Part shown: positions 1 through 5,945 of the stretch, one piece after another
Position numbering within the stretch: position 1 is the stretch's first letter
Layout of the letters: each line of letters begins with the position of its first letter
Made by a program: the position numbers and the translations under genes
DNA from: CAZZIZ01 sp964654535
Lineage (GTDB): Bacteria; Bacteroidota; Bacteroidia; Chitinophagales; UBA2359
NCBI GenBank assembly: GCA_964654535.1
Contig: CAZZIZ010000203.1
Span: forward strand, 1 to 5,997
Direction: 5' to 3'
Length of the DNA: 5,997 bases
The notes under the pieces: generated by a model
What the model was told of the DNA's origin: nothing
Databases searched by the model: none
What the model saw: only the letters and a program-made list of their open reading frames with translations

Positions 1-23
1 ATAGTTCTTTTTGAACATATTTC

Positions 24-55
24 AGAAAGCGCGCTTCTTTGAGGTGCGCTTTTTT
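24..55 (+). terminator. Rho-independent terminator of an upstream plus-strand unit
   Basis: A 13-bp stem pairs 24-36 with 42-54 around the 5-base loop CTTTG. The core AAAGCGC/GCGCTTT is perfect, and the remaining pairs include three or four G-T wobbles. The 3' arm runs directly into six T residues (50-55), the classic intrinsic terminator layout on the plus strand. On the minus strand the stem is not followed by a T-run and the wobbles become mismatches, so it is mainly directional. It implies that a plus-strand gene or RNA ends left of the window. Confidence 0.8.
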
Positions 56-60
56 CGTTC

Positions 61-86
61 AGTAATGGCTTGCGAAAGTTATTACT
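61..86 (+). other. RNA hairpin with GCGA tetraloop
   Basis: AGTAATGGCTT (61-71) pairs with AAGTTATTACT (76-86) over 11 bp, including two adjacent G-T wobbles, and closes on GCGA, which fits the stable GNRA tetraloop consensus. The wobbles would be C-A mismatches in the opposite strand's RNA, so the structure favours plus-strand RNA. It begins five bases after the terminator T-run. No T-run follows it directly (CTCTAGTTTT), so it is not a textbook terminator. It could be a secondary stop or a read-through RNA structure, or it could be chance; function unknown. Confidence 0.4.
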
Positions 87-210
87 CTAGTTTTATAACT
101 AAAAGCTTGACTTATCTAAAGGCTTGAACACGATTTATAAGATGCTTAGATGTACAAGATGAGGTCGTTTTGTTACAATTCCAACGGTGCTTTATTTCTA
201 ACGAACACAC

Positions 211-246
211 AGATTTCTCGGCTTCGCTCGAAATGACAGCGTCGAG
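211..246. repeat. Putative dispersed intergenic repeat (GGCTTCGCTC type)
   Basis: The segment contains TTTCTCGGCTTCGCTCGAAA followed by TGACAG. I recognise this as a short sequence type found many times in intergenic DNA of Bacteroidota and some other phyla, usually mis-translated as small peptides; on the minus strand here it reads VISSEAEKS. It has imperfect dyad symmetry: ATTTC (213-217) pairs with GAAAT (230-234) around a GCTTCGC core. Only one copy is in the window, so the repeat call rests on recall of the motif rather than on copies seen here. Confidence 0.5.
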
Positions 247-271
247 TCGCGTGAGGGATAGAAGGGTTTGT

Positions 272-330
272 CTGAGCTCCTGTTGTTTTCGAACACAAAC
301 ACTTAGCTCCTTGGAGCTAGATGTGTTTTG
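272..330. repeat. Nested inverted repeats around AGCTCC/GGAGCT
   Basis: A hairpin is formed by TAGCTC (304-309) with GAGCTA (314-319), loop CTTG, extended across a small internal loop by AAACAC (297-302) with GTGTTT (323-328). Just to the left is a 19-base imperfect palindrome centred on TTCGAA (282-300), and left of that another AGCTCC (275-280) that could pair with the same GGAGCT (313-318) in an alternative fold. Neither strand shows a clean T-run after the stem, so it is not a convincing terminator, although it lies about 100 bases beyond the rlmB stop codon and could help end that transcript. It is contiguous with the flanking repeat-like segments and may be part of one element. Confidence 0.45.
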
Positions 331-344
331 CGTAAAGAAAACAG

Positions 345-402
345 AACAGAGCGAGCCCTGAAAGCCCGACCCTTGCCGAAGGCAGAAGGGGCACGCCCAA
401 AC
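345..402 (-). repeat. Putative dispersed Bacteroidota repeat (GGGCGTGCCCC / GGGTCGGGCTTTC type)
   Basis: Read on the minus strand, the segment runs TTTGGGCGTGCCCC, then CTTCTGCCTTCGGC, then AAGGGTCGGGCTTTC, then AGGGCTCGCTCTG. I recognise this arrangement (GGGCGT, a variable hairpin, GGGTCGGGCTTTC and a CGCTC tail) as a recurrent intergenic element in Flavobacteriia and related genomes. The centre folds: CCCTT (370-374) with AAGGG (386-390) enclosing GCC (375-377) and GGC (381-383). It is much more GC-rich than the DNA around it. It starts 23 bases past the rlmB stop, so its hairpin may also slow or end the operon transcript, though no long T-run follows. Confidence 0.55.
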
Positions 403-424
403 CAAATCTTAAATTTCTTTACGT

Positions 425-1174
425 CTAGTCTCTACCCTGATTAATCTCGTACAAGCAAATCCCCGCCGCAACAGAAACGTTGAGCGAATCGAAGTCTCCT
501 TTCATAGGAATGCTGATTTCTTCGTCGCAGAGATTCAGGATGGCTTTGGAAACGCCTTGACCTTCATCGCCCATAACAACCGCCATTGGAACTTTGTGGT
601 CAATATCGGCTACTGAAGTTTCGGCAGACATCGTGGTGGCAAAAATGCTCAGGCCATTTGCTTTTAGGTAATCGACGGCGTCTTTGATTTCGGGAACACG
701 ACAGACCGGTAACTCTTTGAGCGCACCTGCTGAAGTTTCGACGGTTCGGTGATTGATCTCAGCGGAATTTCTAAACGGAGTTACTAAAGCGTGCACACCG
801 AAGCATAATGCTGAGCGTGAAATGGCTCCTAGATTACGTACATCTGTAACGCCATCTAAGAGAACAAAAAAGGGAAGTTCCCCGTTTTCATAGACCTGGC
901 TCAAGATATCCTCTAGCTTTTGATAATTGACCAGCGACTTGAAGGCAATGATTCCCTCGTGTTTCTTTTGAGTAAGCCAATCCAATTTTTCATTAGGCAC
1001 ACGCTTCACGGGTATCTCTAACTTGTCTGCTTTTTGCTCTAGGGCTTTAAAATGTCCTGAACGCGCTTGGTTGAGCATTAGGATTTTTTCTATCGCCTCT
1101 CCGCTGTCCATAGCTGCCTCTACATTTGCCTTGCCGATGATGTAAGTCTTTTCTTTGGGTCTTGGTTTTCGCAT
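425..1174 (-). CDS. rlmB: 23S rRNA (guanosine-2'-O)-methyltransferase, RlmB/TrmH (SpoU) family
   Basis: A 249-residue protein, close to the usual length of RlmB (about 245). The family uses S-adenosylmethionine to 2'-O-methylate G2251 in the peptidyl-transferase loop of 23S rRNA, in the cytoplasm. An N-terminal SpoU substrate-binding domain covers about residues 10-85 (YIIGKANVEAAM near its start, KKHEGIIAF at its end). The SPOUT knot domain follows, with all three SpoU motifs. Motif 1 is LDGVTDVRNLGAISRSA at 106-122, with Asn114 and the likely catalytic Arg120. Motif 2 is VVMGDEGQGV at 199-208. Motif 3 is IPMKGDFDSLNVSVAAGI at 222-239, with Asn232. The ATG at 1174-1172 shares its A with the TAA of the upstream lipoprotein gene (TAATG), which fits coupled translation and explains the absence of its own clear ribosome site. 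The stop is TAG at 427-425. The substrate could instead be a tRNA or another rRNA site, since SpoU paralogues are hard to separate by eye. Confidence 0.9.
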   Translation of the reverse strand: MRKPRPKEKTYIIGKANVEAAMDSGEAIEKILMLNQARSGHFKALEQKADKLEIPVKRVPNEKLDWLTQKKHEGIIAFKSLVNYQKLEDILSQVYENGELPFFVLLDGVTDVRNLGAISRSALCFGVHALVTPFRNSAEINHRTVETSAGALKELPVCRVPEIKDAVDYLKANGLSIFATTMSAETSVADIDHKVPMAVVMGDEGQGVSKAILNLCDEEISIPMKGDFDSLNVSVAAGICLYEINQGRD

Positions 1175-2334
1175 TAGAAGCTCAATTTACTGATAATACC
1201 GTTGCGCCAATTATAAACTGCGCGATTCCATGTTTCGGCATACCTGTCACTTCGTTGGAAACTCATGTCTCCATCTCTTAAATCGAAGGTGAAACTGAAG
1301 GTATCGTCTAGGTAATTGACGTATTGCCAGATTTCGGTTTCGTCATTTATATCGACTATGTCGGGCTGACCGTAGATTATGTACAGCATACCTCGATCGC
1401 TCATCCAACCCGGTTTGGACATCGTAAAGAACTTGTTGGCGCGCTCTACCCTACCGTAAAACTCTTTAATGAGCACTTTTGAACGTTCCTGGCTGCCTCC
1501 TATGTCGAGCCAAAAATTGTCAATGGACTTTTTGACCTTATCGCTTTTAATGATTTTTTGATACTCCTCATTCTTTGCGATAAAACGCAATGTTCGCGCT
1601 ACTTGTTGAGAAGTGGTCACTTTGGGGAATGCGGGTTGACAAGCCATTACATCCTTGAATTCGCCTCCGTAATACACACGATAGCGACCCGTGTGCGAAA
1701 AGTAAAAAGTGCTGTCTATCGTCGAACTGGACATAGGCTGAGTTGAAAGCGGAGCTGGCGATTTTTTTACTGGAGGCGCCATGGGAAAACTAAACTCATC
1801 TCCGAAGTAATCGATTTTTGCACCGCTCACTGGCTTGCCTTCATAATATACAATTACATCTTCCTCATAAGGAAGTGTATTGCCATTGAATAATTCATTG
1901 CCCACCAAAAACTGAAAAGCACTTACGTGACCGGGACTGGAAGCCGCCGCTGACCATTTGCTTTCTAAGAGAATGCGCTCTTCTTGATCGGCACAAATAG
2001 TAAAGGTTCTTATTCCGAAAATACCTTGATTCTCAAAGTCGGTTTCTAATTGACTCGTGTTCACTGGCCACTGAATGGTATCCAGCACTTCGTTGAAGTT
2101 TTTAACCACTACTTGGCATTCGGCATTCATGCTCAAGATTTTATCGGGCATGGTAATTTGTAATCGTGGGCTGTGGCTGAAAGGGTCGTCAAGAAAGAAT
2201 CGATACTTTATCTGTTCATCTACGTAGCGCTGCGTATAGGGAATGGGAGTTCTTCCTTTGCTCAAGCGACTAGTACCAGCACAAGAAGCAAGGAGGCCAA
2301 TGCAAAACAAGAAAAAGAGAGCACGACTATTCAC
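1174..2334 (-). CDS. GWxTD domain-containing lipoprotein
   Basis: A 386-residue protein of a Bacteroidota-associated family with no established biochemical function. The N-terminus is a lipoprotein signal: Arg4, a hydrophobic run at 5-16 (ALFFLFCIGLLA) and lipobox LASC with Cys18 as the lipidated residue. Residues after Cys18 (AGTSRLSKG) have no acidic cluster of the surface-export type, so a periplasm-facing anchor is the better guess. Residues 20-185 look like beta-rich extracellular-type sequence. A Pro/Ser-rich linker lies at 187-206. The C-terminal GWxTD-type domain covers about 245-370, with FYGRVERANKFF at 292-303, the signature GWMSDRG at 309-315 and LYIIYGQPD at 317-325 followed by EIWQY. 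The signature carries Ser312 where Thr is usual. The start is GTG at 2334: an in-frame TAA (the upstream stop) lies only 24 bases before it, and the next in-frame Met is residue 62, which would delete the signal peptide. Second gene of the operon, overlapping rlmB by one base. Confidence 0.88.
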   Translation of the reverse strand: MNSRALFFLFCIGLLASCAGTSRLSKGRTPIPYTQRYVDEQIKYRFFLDDPFSHSPRLQITMPDKILSMNAECQVVVKNFNEVLDTIQWPVNTSQLETDFENQGIFGIRTFTICADQEERILLESKWSAAASSPGHVSAFQFLVGNELFNGNTLPYEEDVIVYYEGKPVSGAKIDYFGDEFSFPMAPPVKKSPAPLSTQPMSSSTIDSTFYFSHTGRYRVYYGGEFKDVMACQPAFPKVTTSQQVARTLRFIAKNEEYQKIIKSDKVKKSIDNFWLDIGGSQERSKVLIKEFYGRVERANKFFTMSKPGWMSDRGMLYIIYGQPDIVDINDETEIWQYVNYLDDTFSFTFDLRDGDMSFQRSDRYAETWNRAVYNWRNGIISKLSF

Positions 2335-2358
2335 ACTCGTTAAAATAGCAAAATAGAA

Positions 2359-5300
2359 TTATCTGAAGGGTGCAATTCTATCGGAGATGGAGCGAGCCAT
2401 ATCTAATTGCTTTTCAGAACTTGCAATTTTTATGAATTGTTCGAGTACAGCCATATATCGCTCACGGTCTTTGGAATAAAACTTTTGGTCTACACGACTT
2501 ACTCCGCGGTCTATAAAATTGAGTTCTTCCACAACTTGATCAACCACTTTATCCATTATCTCATTACCCTTTTTCAAAGCGCCCGCGTCATAGTAGCCCG
2601 CGATAACTGTAAACAAGTAGAAGTCGTATTCCATTCTAGGATGAAAGGTTTCGGCAACACATCTGTCTAAAACCTCAATTGCTTCTTTCTTTCTGCCTTC
2701 TGAGACTAATGCTTCGGACAGCTCAACGTAAGTGTTTTTAATATTGAACAACAGACGTTTTATATCTGTGTTTACCATTACCCCTTCTTGGTTTACGTTT
2801 CCGAAAGAAAACTTGTTCATTAGGTTGTCGTACATAACATCTGTCTGTACCCTACCCACTAAAGCAGACTGCGATTTATCCGATTGAATAGGAACAACTC
2901 GATAAGTCAAACCTTCCAGCTGAAAGTACTTTTCTAGTCCCAAGTATGAATTACGATCAACCGAAATAGCAAAATAAATAGGCCGCTCGAACGCATTGGC
3001 GGCAACAATGTCCAAGACCATCAAATCATTCTTTAACAAAGATCGGCGAGGCATCTCCCATTCCAATTTATCGACTACTTTGTTCGCGTCGTTTGGATGA
3101 ACCGTACCATTTCTAAGAACAGCTTCTTTATCTACTGGAATAGAAAAAGTCTGGGTCGGATAGGTGGCCATTTTATCTCCAGCACTACTTGTGCGCATAT
3201 ACTTATCGTTCCCCAAGAATTTCAAAATGTCCGTCAAGTTGATATACCTTCCCTCTGGTGCGATACGCGAATCAGGAGCGTACATAACCATATCGCGCAA
3301 GCTACCTCGAATCTTATCTGGTGTCAATATGGTTTTAACCGGATCAGCATTTTCGACTCTTCGTTGTATTTGATTGATGTACCAGTCGACTCCCAACAAA
3401 CTCAAGTTGACAATACGTACGTCGGTACGAATGCCTTCGACCTCTTGCGCGTACCACAAAGGATATGTGTCATTGTCCCCTTGGGTAAACAAAATTGCAT
3501 TTGGAGCGCAGCTATTTAAATAGTTTGCTGCAAAATCGCGTGCCGCATAGCGGTTGGATCTATCGTGATCGTCCCATCCATTGAAGGCCAGTAAAAAAGG
3601 AGCTATTAGCGCAAGTCCAATACCAACGTAGGTTCCAGCTCTACTTACTTGAAACTTTGGCTGAGGGCTTTTTAAGAGTTTTCTGGATTCTTTCGTTGCC
3701 AACTCTGTCGATATCTCCATCTCATCATCTTCACCGCGGCCAAAAGAGCATATAAGGTCATGGATAAACAGCACACTCAGACCCACCCAAATAGAAAATG
3801 CCCAAAAGGAACCTGCGAAAATATAGTCACGTTCGCGGGGTTCAACCGGCGGCGAGTTTCCATAGATAATCAAAGCAATTCCCATAAAAAAGAAGAGCAA
3901 GAACACCACAAACCAAGCAGATCTATCTTTAACCAGCTGATAGGCAATACCCATAATAGCCAACAAGAGCGGAATGAAATAAAAAGCATTTCGCGTTGGT
4001 TGGTTTTTATCGCTCTCAGGAATGTACGATTGATCGCCCAATCGCATATTGTCAATAAAGCCAATACCGCTAATCCAGTTTCCATTTTCCGGATCTCCAA
4101 CCCCCAAACCTTGTTCGTCGTTTTGCCTACCGACAAAATTCCAAAACAAGTATCGGAAGTACATATGGTTCAACTGATATTTAAAGAAGAACCTAATGTT
4201 ATCGAAGTAGGTCGGTTTCTGATTTTTACGCAAGCCCAACCAGCGCTCGTAGCCAGCTTTGTGCTTGTCGTCGTAAATACGCGGGAACAAAACTTTTTTC
4301 GCGTCTTCGTCATAGGTGTACTCAAATCGCTGACCCGTTTTGTCGTACTTCTCTGGCCCCTTCTGATAACGCCAACCGTTGTACTCAACGTCCGATGGCT
4401 TCTCGGTATACAGTACACCTGTAAGCAATGGGCGACTACCGTACTGGTCACGGTGTAGATACGAAGCCAAGCTCACGATATCCTTTGGGCTATTCATATT
4501 GATGATAGGATTGGCGTTGGCACGAATAACCGTAGTCAATAAAGTACTGTAACCAATCATTATAAAAGTAAAAGCCCAGATCAGGTTGTTGAGCATGCGC
4601 AAATCCCGACGATTTAAGAGATAAACCAAGCCCCCGCAAAGGGCGAAGACAATTACACGTTTAATGAACAAGCCTCCGGTATCAGAACTAAACAAAGCCA
4701 AGGCTACAAAAAGCCCGGAAGCACCAATAGCGGTAAACTTTAAAATATTGTTTTTCGGTTTGTAGGTATATGCCAAGCCACTGACCAGCGCCACCACAAA
4801 CAGGAATACAGAAATCATCATTCCGGTATTAAAGCCCATGCCCAGACCATTAACGAACTTCAATTCTACCGAAGCCATTAAATCAACCAGACCAGTTATA
4901 ATACCTTCTAAGAAGAATAGGATAATGACAATACTTATGAAAAAAGTAGCCGCCATTCCTCTCAAATTGCGTTCTTCGTAGCGACGGAAGTAGTAAATAA
5001 AACCCAATGCTGGAATGGTCAACAAATTTAACCAATGCACAAAAATCGAGCAGCCCATCAAGAAGACTATCAATATAAGATAGCGATCTGCGAAGGGCTC
5101 GTCGGCGCGTTGATCCCACTTGGTCATTAGCCAGGTAACCAGAGCGGTAAAGAACAAAGACATAGAATAAACCTCAGCTTCAACAGCCGAAAACCAGATC
5201 GAATCCAAAAAGGTAGCCGTTAAACCGGCAACCACACCTGCACCAATAATCAACTGCATTTTGGAAGCGTCTATCTCGCTGCCACGAGGACAAACTATTT

Positions 5301-5613
5301 TGCGCGCAAAATAGGTCGTAATCCAGCAGAGAAACATCATAGAAAATGCCGTGCAGAGCGCCGACATCAGATTGACCATAACCGGAACAAGCTCAGGATT
5401 ACCGCCAGCCAAAAGGGTAAAAAGACGGCCAATCATCAGGAAGAGTGGCGCCCCAGGGGGGTGAACCACCATTAACTTTTGAGAAGCGGCGATAAACTCA
5501 CCACAATCCCAGAAACTATTACTTGGCTCGAGGGTTAGGTAGTAGCTTACTATCGCTATAAAAAAGACGATCCAACCAGCTATGTTGTTAAGGCTCTTGT
5601 ACTGTTTTTCCAT
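2359..5613 (-). CDS. DUF2723 / glycosyltransferase family 117 integral membrane protein
   Basis: A 1084-residue protein from the ATG at 5613, full length for this Bacteroidota family. DUF2723 proteins are related to TMEM260, an animal protein O-mannosyltransferase, and have a GT-C-like architecture, so transfer of a sugar from a lipid donor on the periplasmic face of the inner membrane is likely; donor and acceptor are unknown. The first membrane segment (about 11-27) is followed by FWDCGEF (34-40), whose Asp36/Glu39 sit where GT-C enzymes keep acidic catalytic residues, then HPPGAPLF (51-58) and VEAEVYSMS (144-152). About 13 or 14 hydrophobic spans lie before residue 680, interrupted by a large hydrophilic loop (about 370-540). 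EPRERDYIFAGSFWAF is at 591-606. A soluble C-terminal part, presumably periplasmic, carries GDNDTYPLWYAQEVEG (712-727) and ends in a helical, possibly TPR-like region (about 955-1075). An in-frame TTG at 5631 would add six residues, but ATG fits family N-termini better. First gene of the operon; the stop is TAA at 2361-2359. Confidence 0.9.
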   Translation of the reverse strand: MEKQYKSLNNIAGWIVFFIAIVSYYLTLEPSNSFWDCGEFIAASQKLMVVHPPGAPLFLMIGRLFTLLAGGNPELVPVMVNLMSALCTAFSMMFLCWITTYFARKIVCPRGSEIDASKMQLIIGAGVVAGLTATFLDSIWFSAVEAEVYSMSLFFTALVTWLMTKWDQRADEPFADRYLILIVFLMGCSIFVHWLNLLTIPALGFIYYFRRYEERNLRGMAATFFISIVIILFFLEGIITGLVDLMASVELKFVNGLGMGFNTGMMISVFLFVVALVSGLAYTYKPKNNILKFTAIGASGLFVALALFSSDTGGLFIKRVIVFALCGGLVYLLNRRDLRMLNNLIWAFTFIMIGYSTLLTTVIRANANPIINMNSPKDIVSLASYLHRDQYGSRPLLTGVLYTEKPSDVEYNGWRYQKGPEKYDKTGQRFEYTYDEDAKKVLFPRIYDDKHKAGYERWLGLRKNQKPTYFDNIRFFFKYQLNHMYFRYLFWNFVGRQNDEQGLGVGDPENGNWISGIGFIDNMRLGDQSYIPESDKNQPTRNAFYFIPLLLAIMGIAYQLVKDRSAWFVVFLLFFFMGIALIIYGNSPPVEPRERDYIFAGSFWAFSIWVGLSVLFIHDLICSFGRGEDDEMEISTELATKESRKLLKSPQPKFQVSRAGTYVGIGLALIAPFLLAFNGWDDHDRSNRYAARDFAANYLNSCAPNAILFTQGDNDTYPLWYAQEVEGIRTDVRIVNLSLLGVDWYINQIQRRVENADPVKTILTPDKIRGSLRDMVMYAPDSRIAPEGRYINLTDILKFLGNDKYMRTSSAGDKMATYPTQTFSIPVDKEAVLRNGTVHPNDANKVVDKLEWEMPRRSLLKNDLMVLDIVAANAFERPIYFAISVDRNSYLGLEKYFQLEGLTYRVVPIQSDKSQSALVGRVQTDVMYDNLMNKFSFGNVNQEGVMVNTDIKRLLFNIKNTYVELSEALVSEGRKKEAIEVLDRCVAETFHPRMEYDFYLFTVIAGYYDAGALKKGNEIMDKVVDQVVEELNFIDRGVSRVDQKFYSKDRERYMAVLEQFIKIASSEKQLDMARSISDRIAPFR

Positions 5614-5628
5614 TTCTTCGGGTGCGGT

Positions 5629-5636
5629 CAAAGGTA
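5629..5636 (-). promoter_or_regulatory. Possible -7 box (TAccTTTG) for the operon
   Basis: The minus strand reads TACCTTTG from 5636 to 5629, an exact match to the Bacteroidota -7 consensus TAnnTTTG. It lies 15 bases before the ATG at 5613, so the mRNA leader would be only about 10 bases. No TTG/TTTG -33 element is visible at the expected 17-23 base spacing, which weakens the call. The box includes the alternative TTG start codon (5631-5629); if it is the real promoter, that TTG cannot be translated. An 8-base consensus with two free positions can occur by chance. Confidence 0.35.
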
Positions 5637-5640
5637 ATTA

Positions 5641-5704
5641 ATCTATTAGGAACGTCGAGGCGGTCCTTCTAGTCACAGATTCTATTTAGAACGTTGATTT
5701 GGTC
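5641..5704. repeat. Imperfect direct repeat upstream of the operon, 39-base period
   Basis: TCTATTAGGAACGTCGA (5642-5658) and TCTATTTAGAACGTTGA (5681-5697) match at 14 of 17 positions. The similarity resumes with GGTC at 5662-5665 and 5701-5704. The copies lie 29 and 68 bases upstream of the ATG at 5613, just beyond the possible -7 box. Their place and spacing would suit paired binding sites for a regulator, but a local duplication with no function is equally possible. A separate perfect 10-base palindrome, CTCTTAAGAG, occurs at 5737-5746. Confidence 0.35.
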
Positions 5705-5786
5705 TAAAATATGCCACTCTCCCAAGATTTTAAGGTCTCTTAAGAGCAGGCTGAAACAGACTATTTTCTAGTCAAAAGGCGCAATT

Positions 5787-5821
5787 TTTGTTTCATTAGC
5801 CTAAAGCATAGCTTATATTTG
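5787..5821 (+). promoter_or_regulatory. Bacteroidota-type promoter of the tRNA-Gln gene
   Basis: The -7 box TATATTTG (5814-5821) matches TAnnTTTG exactly. A -33 element TTTG (5787-5790) lies 23 bases upstream, at the upper end of the 17-23 base spacing described for Flavobacterium promoters. Transcription would start around 5825-5828, giving a short 5' leader of about 10-14 bases before the mature tRNA at 5839. The match of sequence, strand and distance to a clear RNA gene makes this the best-supported promoter in the window. Confidence 0.75.
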
Positions 5822-5838
5822 CATTCCTTTTTGGAAAC

Positions 5839-5910
5839 TGACCCATGGTGTAATTGGCAACACTACTGTTTTTGGTGCAGTCATTCAAGGTTCGAGTCCT
5901 TGTGGGTCAA
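5839..5910 (+). tRNA. tRNA-Gln (anticodon UUG)
   Basis: A complete 72-base cloverleaf. The acceptor stem TGACCCA (5839-5845) pairs perfectly with TGGGTCA (5903-5909), with discriminator A5910. The D-stem is GTGT/ACAC (5848-5851 with 5860-5863). The anticodon stem is ACTGT/GCAGT (5865-5869 with 5877-5881) with one T-G pair, and the seven-base loop TTTTGGT places TTG at 5872-5874, reading glutamine codons CAA and, by wobble, CAG. A 4-base variable loop follows, then T-stem CAAGG/CCTTG around TTCGAGT. The first base is T, as is usual for bacterial tRNA-Gln. The 3' CCA is not encoded (CTA follows the discriminator), so it must be added by CCA nucleotidyltransferase. It has its own promoter and terminator and is divergent from the envelope operon. 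Confidence 0.96.
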
Positions 5911-5913
5911 CTA

Positions 5914-5945
5914 AACCGTCGCAATCTGATTGCGGCGGTTTTTTT
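5914..5945 (+). terminator. Rho-independent terminator of tRNA-Gln
   Basis: An 11-bp stem pairs AACCGTCGCAA (5914-5924) with TTGCGGCGGTT (5930-5940), with a single T-G wobble and the loop TCTGA, and leads into an unbroken T-run (5939-5945). It begins four bases after the mature tRNA end, so the tRNA is probably a single-gene transcript with a short 3' trailer. Beyond it, 5946-5997 holds nothing I can recognise. Confidence 0.93.

Larger units (their letters stand above)
1..424. other. Intergenic region, no convincing gene
   Basis: This 424-base stretch lies downstream of the minus-strand operon and downstream of an unseen plus-strand unit to the left. It holds a terminator (24-55), a second hairpin (61-86), an AT-rich plain stretch (about 87-205) in which I see nothing recognisable apart from a weak 5-bp dyad at 88-101, and a repeat-like cluster (about 211-402). 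Short open frames exist on both strands (a 97-codon one on the minus strand at 112-405, a 63-codon one on the plus strand at 170-361). Their translations are low-complexity and simply read through the repeats, so I do not call them genes. No TAnnTTTG promoter box was found on either strand here. Confidence 0.7.

Noticed and set aside
297..330. Terminator of the minus-strand operon
   Set aside because: The stem is good, but on the minus strand it is followed by TGTTTGTG-like sequence rather than a T-run, and it lies about 100 bases past the stop codon. It is kept only as a dyad.
170..361. A 63-codon plus-strand open frame
   Set aside because: It covers the same repeat cluster on the other strand. 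It has no promoter, ribosome site or recognisable protein features.
211..402. CRISPR array or insertion sequence
   Set aside because: The repeated units differ from each other and lack regular spacers. No transposase, long terminal inverted repeats or target-site duplication can be seen.
112..405. A 97-codon minus-strand open frame downstream of rlmB
   Set aside because: The peptide is a translation of the repeat-like segments (for example the SEAEK stretch), Ser/Gln/Cys-rich and without domain or start signals. It is a repeat artefact rather than a gene.
2335..2358. Internal promoter before the lipoprotein gene (TATTTTGC/TATTTTAA)
   Set aside because: The spacing does not fit TAnnTTTG, and the 24-base gap to the preceding stop favours operon read-through.
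3097..3519. A 140-codon plus-strand open frame
   Set aside because: It is antisense to the conserved C-terminal domain of the DUF2723 protein (including the GDNDTYPLW region) and has no features of its own.
3760..4458. A 232-codon plus-strand open frame opposite the membrane protein gene
   Set aside because: It lies wholly antisense to a well-conserved stretch of the DUF2723 gene. The translation has no recognisable domain, and no ribosome site or promoter is seen. It is best explained as a shadow of the codon pattern on the other strand.
5704..5711. Minus-strand -7 box TATTTTAG upstream of the operon
   Set aside because: One mismatch to the consensus in the conserved half, and no -33 TTG at 17-23 bases. 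It is weaker than the box at 5629-5636.
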